A DNA stretch of 64,000 nt, taken from positions 2,356,001 to 2,420,000 of the forward strand of contig OZ245048.1 of the NCBI GenBank assembly GCA_965224435.1, in the 5' to 3' direction. Positions 63,245 to 64,000 of this stretch are shown one piece after another. Numbering within the stretch: position 1 is the first letter of the stretch; each line of letters opens with the position of its first letter. Position numbers and translations under genes: made by a program. Below the pieces are notes generated by a model. It did not search any database, had not been told where the DNA came from, and worked only from the letters and a program-made list of their open reading frames with translations. The stretch is from JAJRQY01 sp965224435 (lineage in GTDB: Bacteria > Actinomycetota > Acidimicrobiia > Acidimicrobiales > SZUA-35).

Positions 63245-64000
63245 TCACAACACGACTCGTTGGTAGTGGCTGAGGTAGGCAGTAGCGAGACGGTCCATGG
63301 AGAACTGGTCAGCTCGCTCATAGCCCCTTTCGACCGTGGCTGTGACGTCCAATCCTCCTTCCAAGACCTTCAAGATGGACTTGGCCAGGGCGGCGGCATC
63401 ACCGGTTGGAAACAGCTCGGCGTCGCGTCCGTCATCGGATGTAAGGCGATAAGCCTCCAGGTCCGAGGCAACAACCGGGATACCGGCGGCCATCCCTTCC
63501 AGCAGGACGACGCCGAAGCTTTCGCCACCAAGTGAGGGAACGCAGAAGACGTCAGCGGCTTGTAGCCGTGAGGCCTTTTCAGCGTCAGTCACGGACCCCA
63601 GCCAGACCAGGCGGGGGTCATCTTCATGCGCCTGGCGGAGTTCGGCGGTCTCAGGGCCTTCGCCGCCAATCCAGATGGTGACATCCCGGGGTAGCAGTTT
63701 GGATGCCTCCAACAAGATGGACAGTCCCTTGCGTGGTTCGTGCCTGGCCAAGAAGAAAACGGTTGGACCTTGTTTTGGGGTCGGCTCGGCGTTTTGGAAG
63801 CGGCTGACCTCAATCCCGTTGAAGAGGATTTCATATGTCCCTCCGAGATGCCTTTTTGCCATACCTGCTGCCTCCGCAGAGACCGCGACCTTTGAGTCCA
63901 TCCGACCTGCCAGGCGTCGAAGCAGCGGGCGCAGCCGTCGGTATGCGGTCACCTCTCCACTGGCATGGAAGGTTCCGACCAGCGGCATTGGCTTCACTGT
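63245..64000 (-). CDS. GT4 glycosyltransferase, PimA-like, 5' end beyond the window
   Basis: The C-terminal ~250 residues of a GT-B glycosyltransferase. It has PLVGTFHASGEV, a SKVAVSAEAAGMAKRH segment, EILFNGIEVSRF, the ARHEPRKGLSILLEA motif, and the donor-binding ESFGVVLLEGMAAGIPVVASD. These match phosphatidylinositol mannosyltransferase PimA, whose gene lies next to pdxS/pdxT/yebC in other actinobacteria. The reading frame continues past 64000, so the N-terminal acceptor domain is not seen. The Met near 63997 is internal. Confidence 0.82.
   Translation of the reverse strand, partial: TVKPMPLVGTFHASGEVTAYRRLRPLLRRLAGRMDSKVAVSAEAAGMAKRHLGGTYEILFNGIEVSRFQNAEPTPKQGPTVFFLARHEPRKGLSILLEASKLLPRDVTIWIGGEGPETAELRQAHEDDPRLVWLGSVTDAEKASRLQAADVFCVPSLGGESFGVVLLEGMAAGIPVVASDLEAYRLTSDDGRDAELFPTGDAAALAKSILKVLEGGLDVTATVERGYERADQFSMDRLATAYLSHYQRVVL

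Overview
The window is a dense, almost entirely coding bacterial chromosome segment, moderately GC-rich. It is most consistent with an actinobacterium, and by gene content and order I would guess Acidimicrobiia or a related marine or freshwater lineage. Lineage markers are an actinobacterial integration host factor (mIHF) between gmk and pyrF, a PriA without recognisable helicase motifs, a PimA-like glycosyltransferase beside pdxS/pdxT/yebC, DUF3048 and DUF4388 proteins, and a secreted CAP protein with a DUF4214 tail. I found no rRNA, tRNA, CRISPR array, phage or insertion sequence. Nearly all genes from 5.9 kb onward are on the minus strand. The plus-strand exceptions are two RNA methyltransferases near 9 kb, one membrane-anchored hypothetical protein near 42 kb and a two-gene ABC exporter near 57 kb.

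Layout. 0-6 kb: a cold-shock-like protein and mogA (minus), divergent from a trans-sulfuration enzyme and a serA/DUF1015/aminotransferase cluster (plus). 6-13 kb: def-fmt-rsmB translation and RNA modification genes, two methyltransferases, a WecG/TagA-type glycosyltransferase and priA. 12.7-25.6 kb: one long minus-strand run reading pyrR-pyrB-pyrC-carA-carB-pyrD-pyrF-mihF-gmk-rpoZ-coaBC-metK-priA, covering pyrimidine synthesis, nucleotide and cofactor supply and transcription/replication support. 25.7-36.6 kb: the CAP/DUF4214 protein, nusB-efp-pepQ-type peptidase, aroQ, a fused aroKB, a prepilin peptidase, a DUF4388 protein, aroE, mltG and ruvX. 36.6-48.7 kb: alaS, two small envelope/hypothetical genes, rarA, aspS, hisS, a bifunctional (p)ppGpp enzyme and apt. 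48.8-56.4 kb: ruvC-ruvA-ruvB-queA-tgt-yajC-secD-secF. 56.5-64 kb: the ABC exporter inserted in reverse orientation, then yebC, pdxT, pdxS, a DUF3048 lipoprotein, a degenerate M48-like membrane protein and a PimA-like glycosyltransferase cut by the window end.

The most interesting points are these. (1) The pyr operon leader has a near-consensus PyrR-binding hairpin directly upstream of the pyrR ribosome binding site, and a strong intrinsic-terminator hairpin made of pyrR codons 9-15. Together these suggest PyrR-controlled translation coupled to intragenic termination. (2) The PyrC in this operon keeps the HxH motif but has lost about six otherwise conserved active-site residues, so it looks like a non-catalytic partner of PyrB. 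(3) tgt and secD each carry a single-base frameshift within 1.7 kb of each other, and Tgt has also lost all three zinc-binding cysteines. (4) An M48-type membrane protein has lost its HEXXH. (5) A 74-bp unit repeated 2.7 times includes the stop codon of the ABC permease. (6) Several 15-21 bp tandem duplications lie at gene ends. No gene over about 300 bases of sequence is missing: the longest gap, 27304-27571, is described as its own entry.
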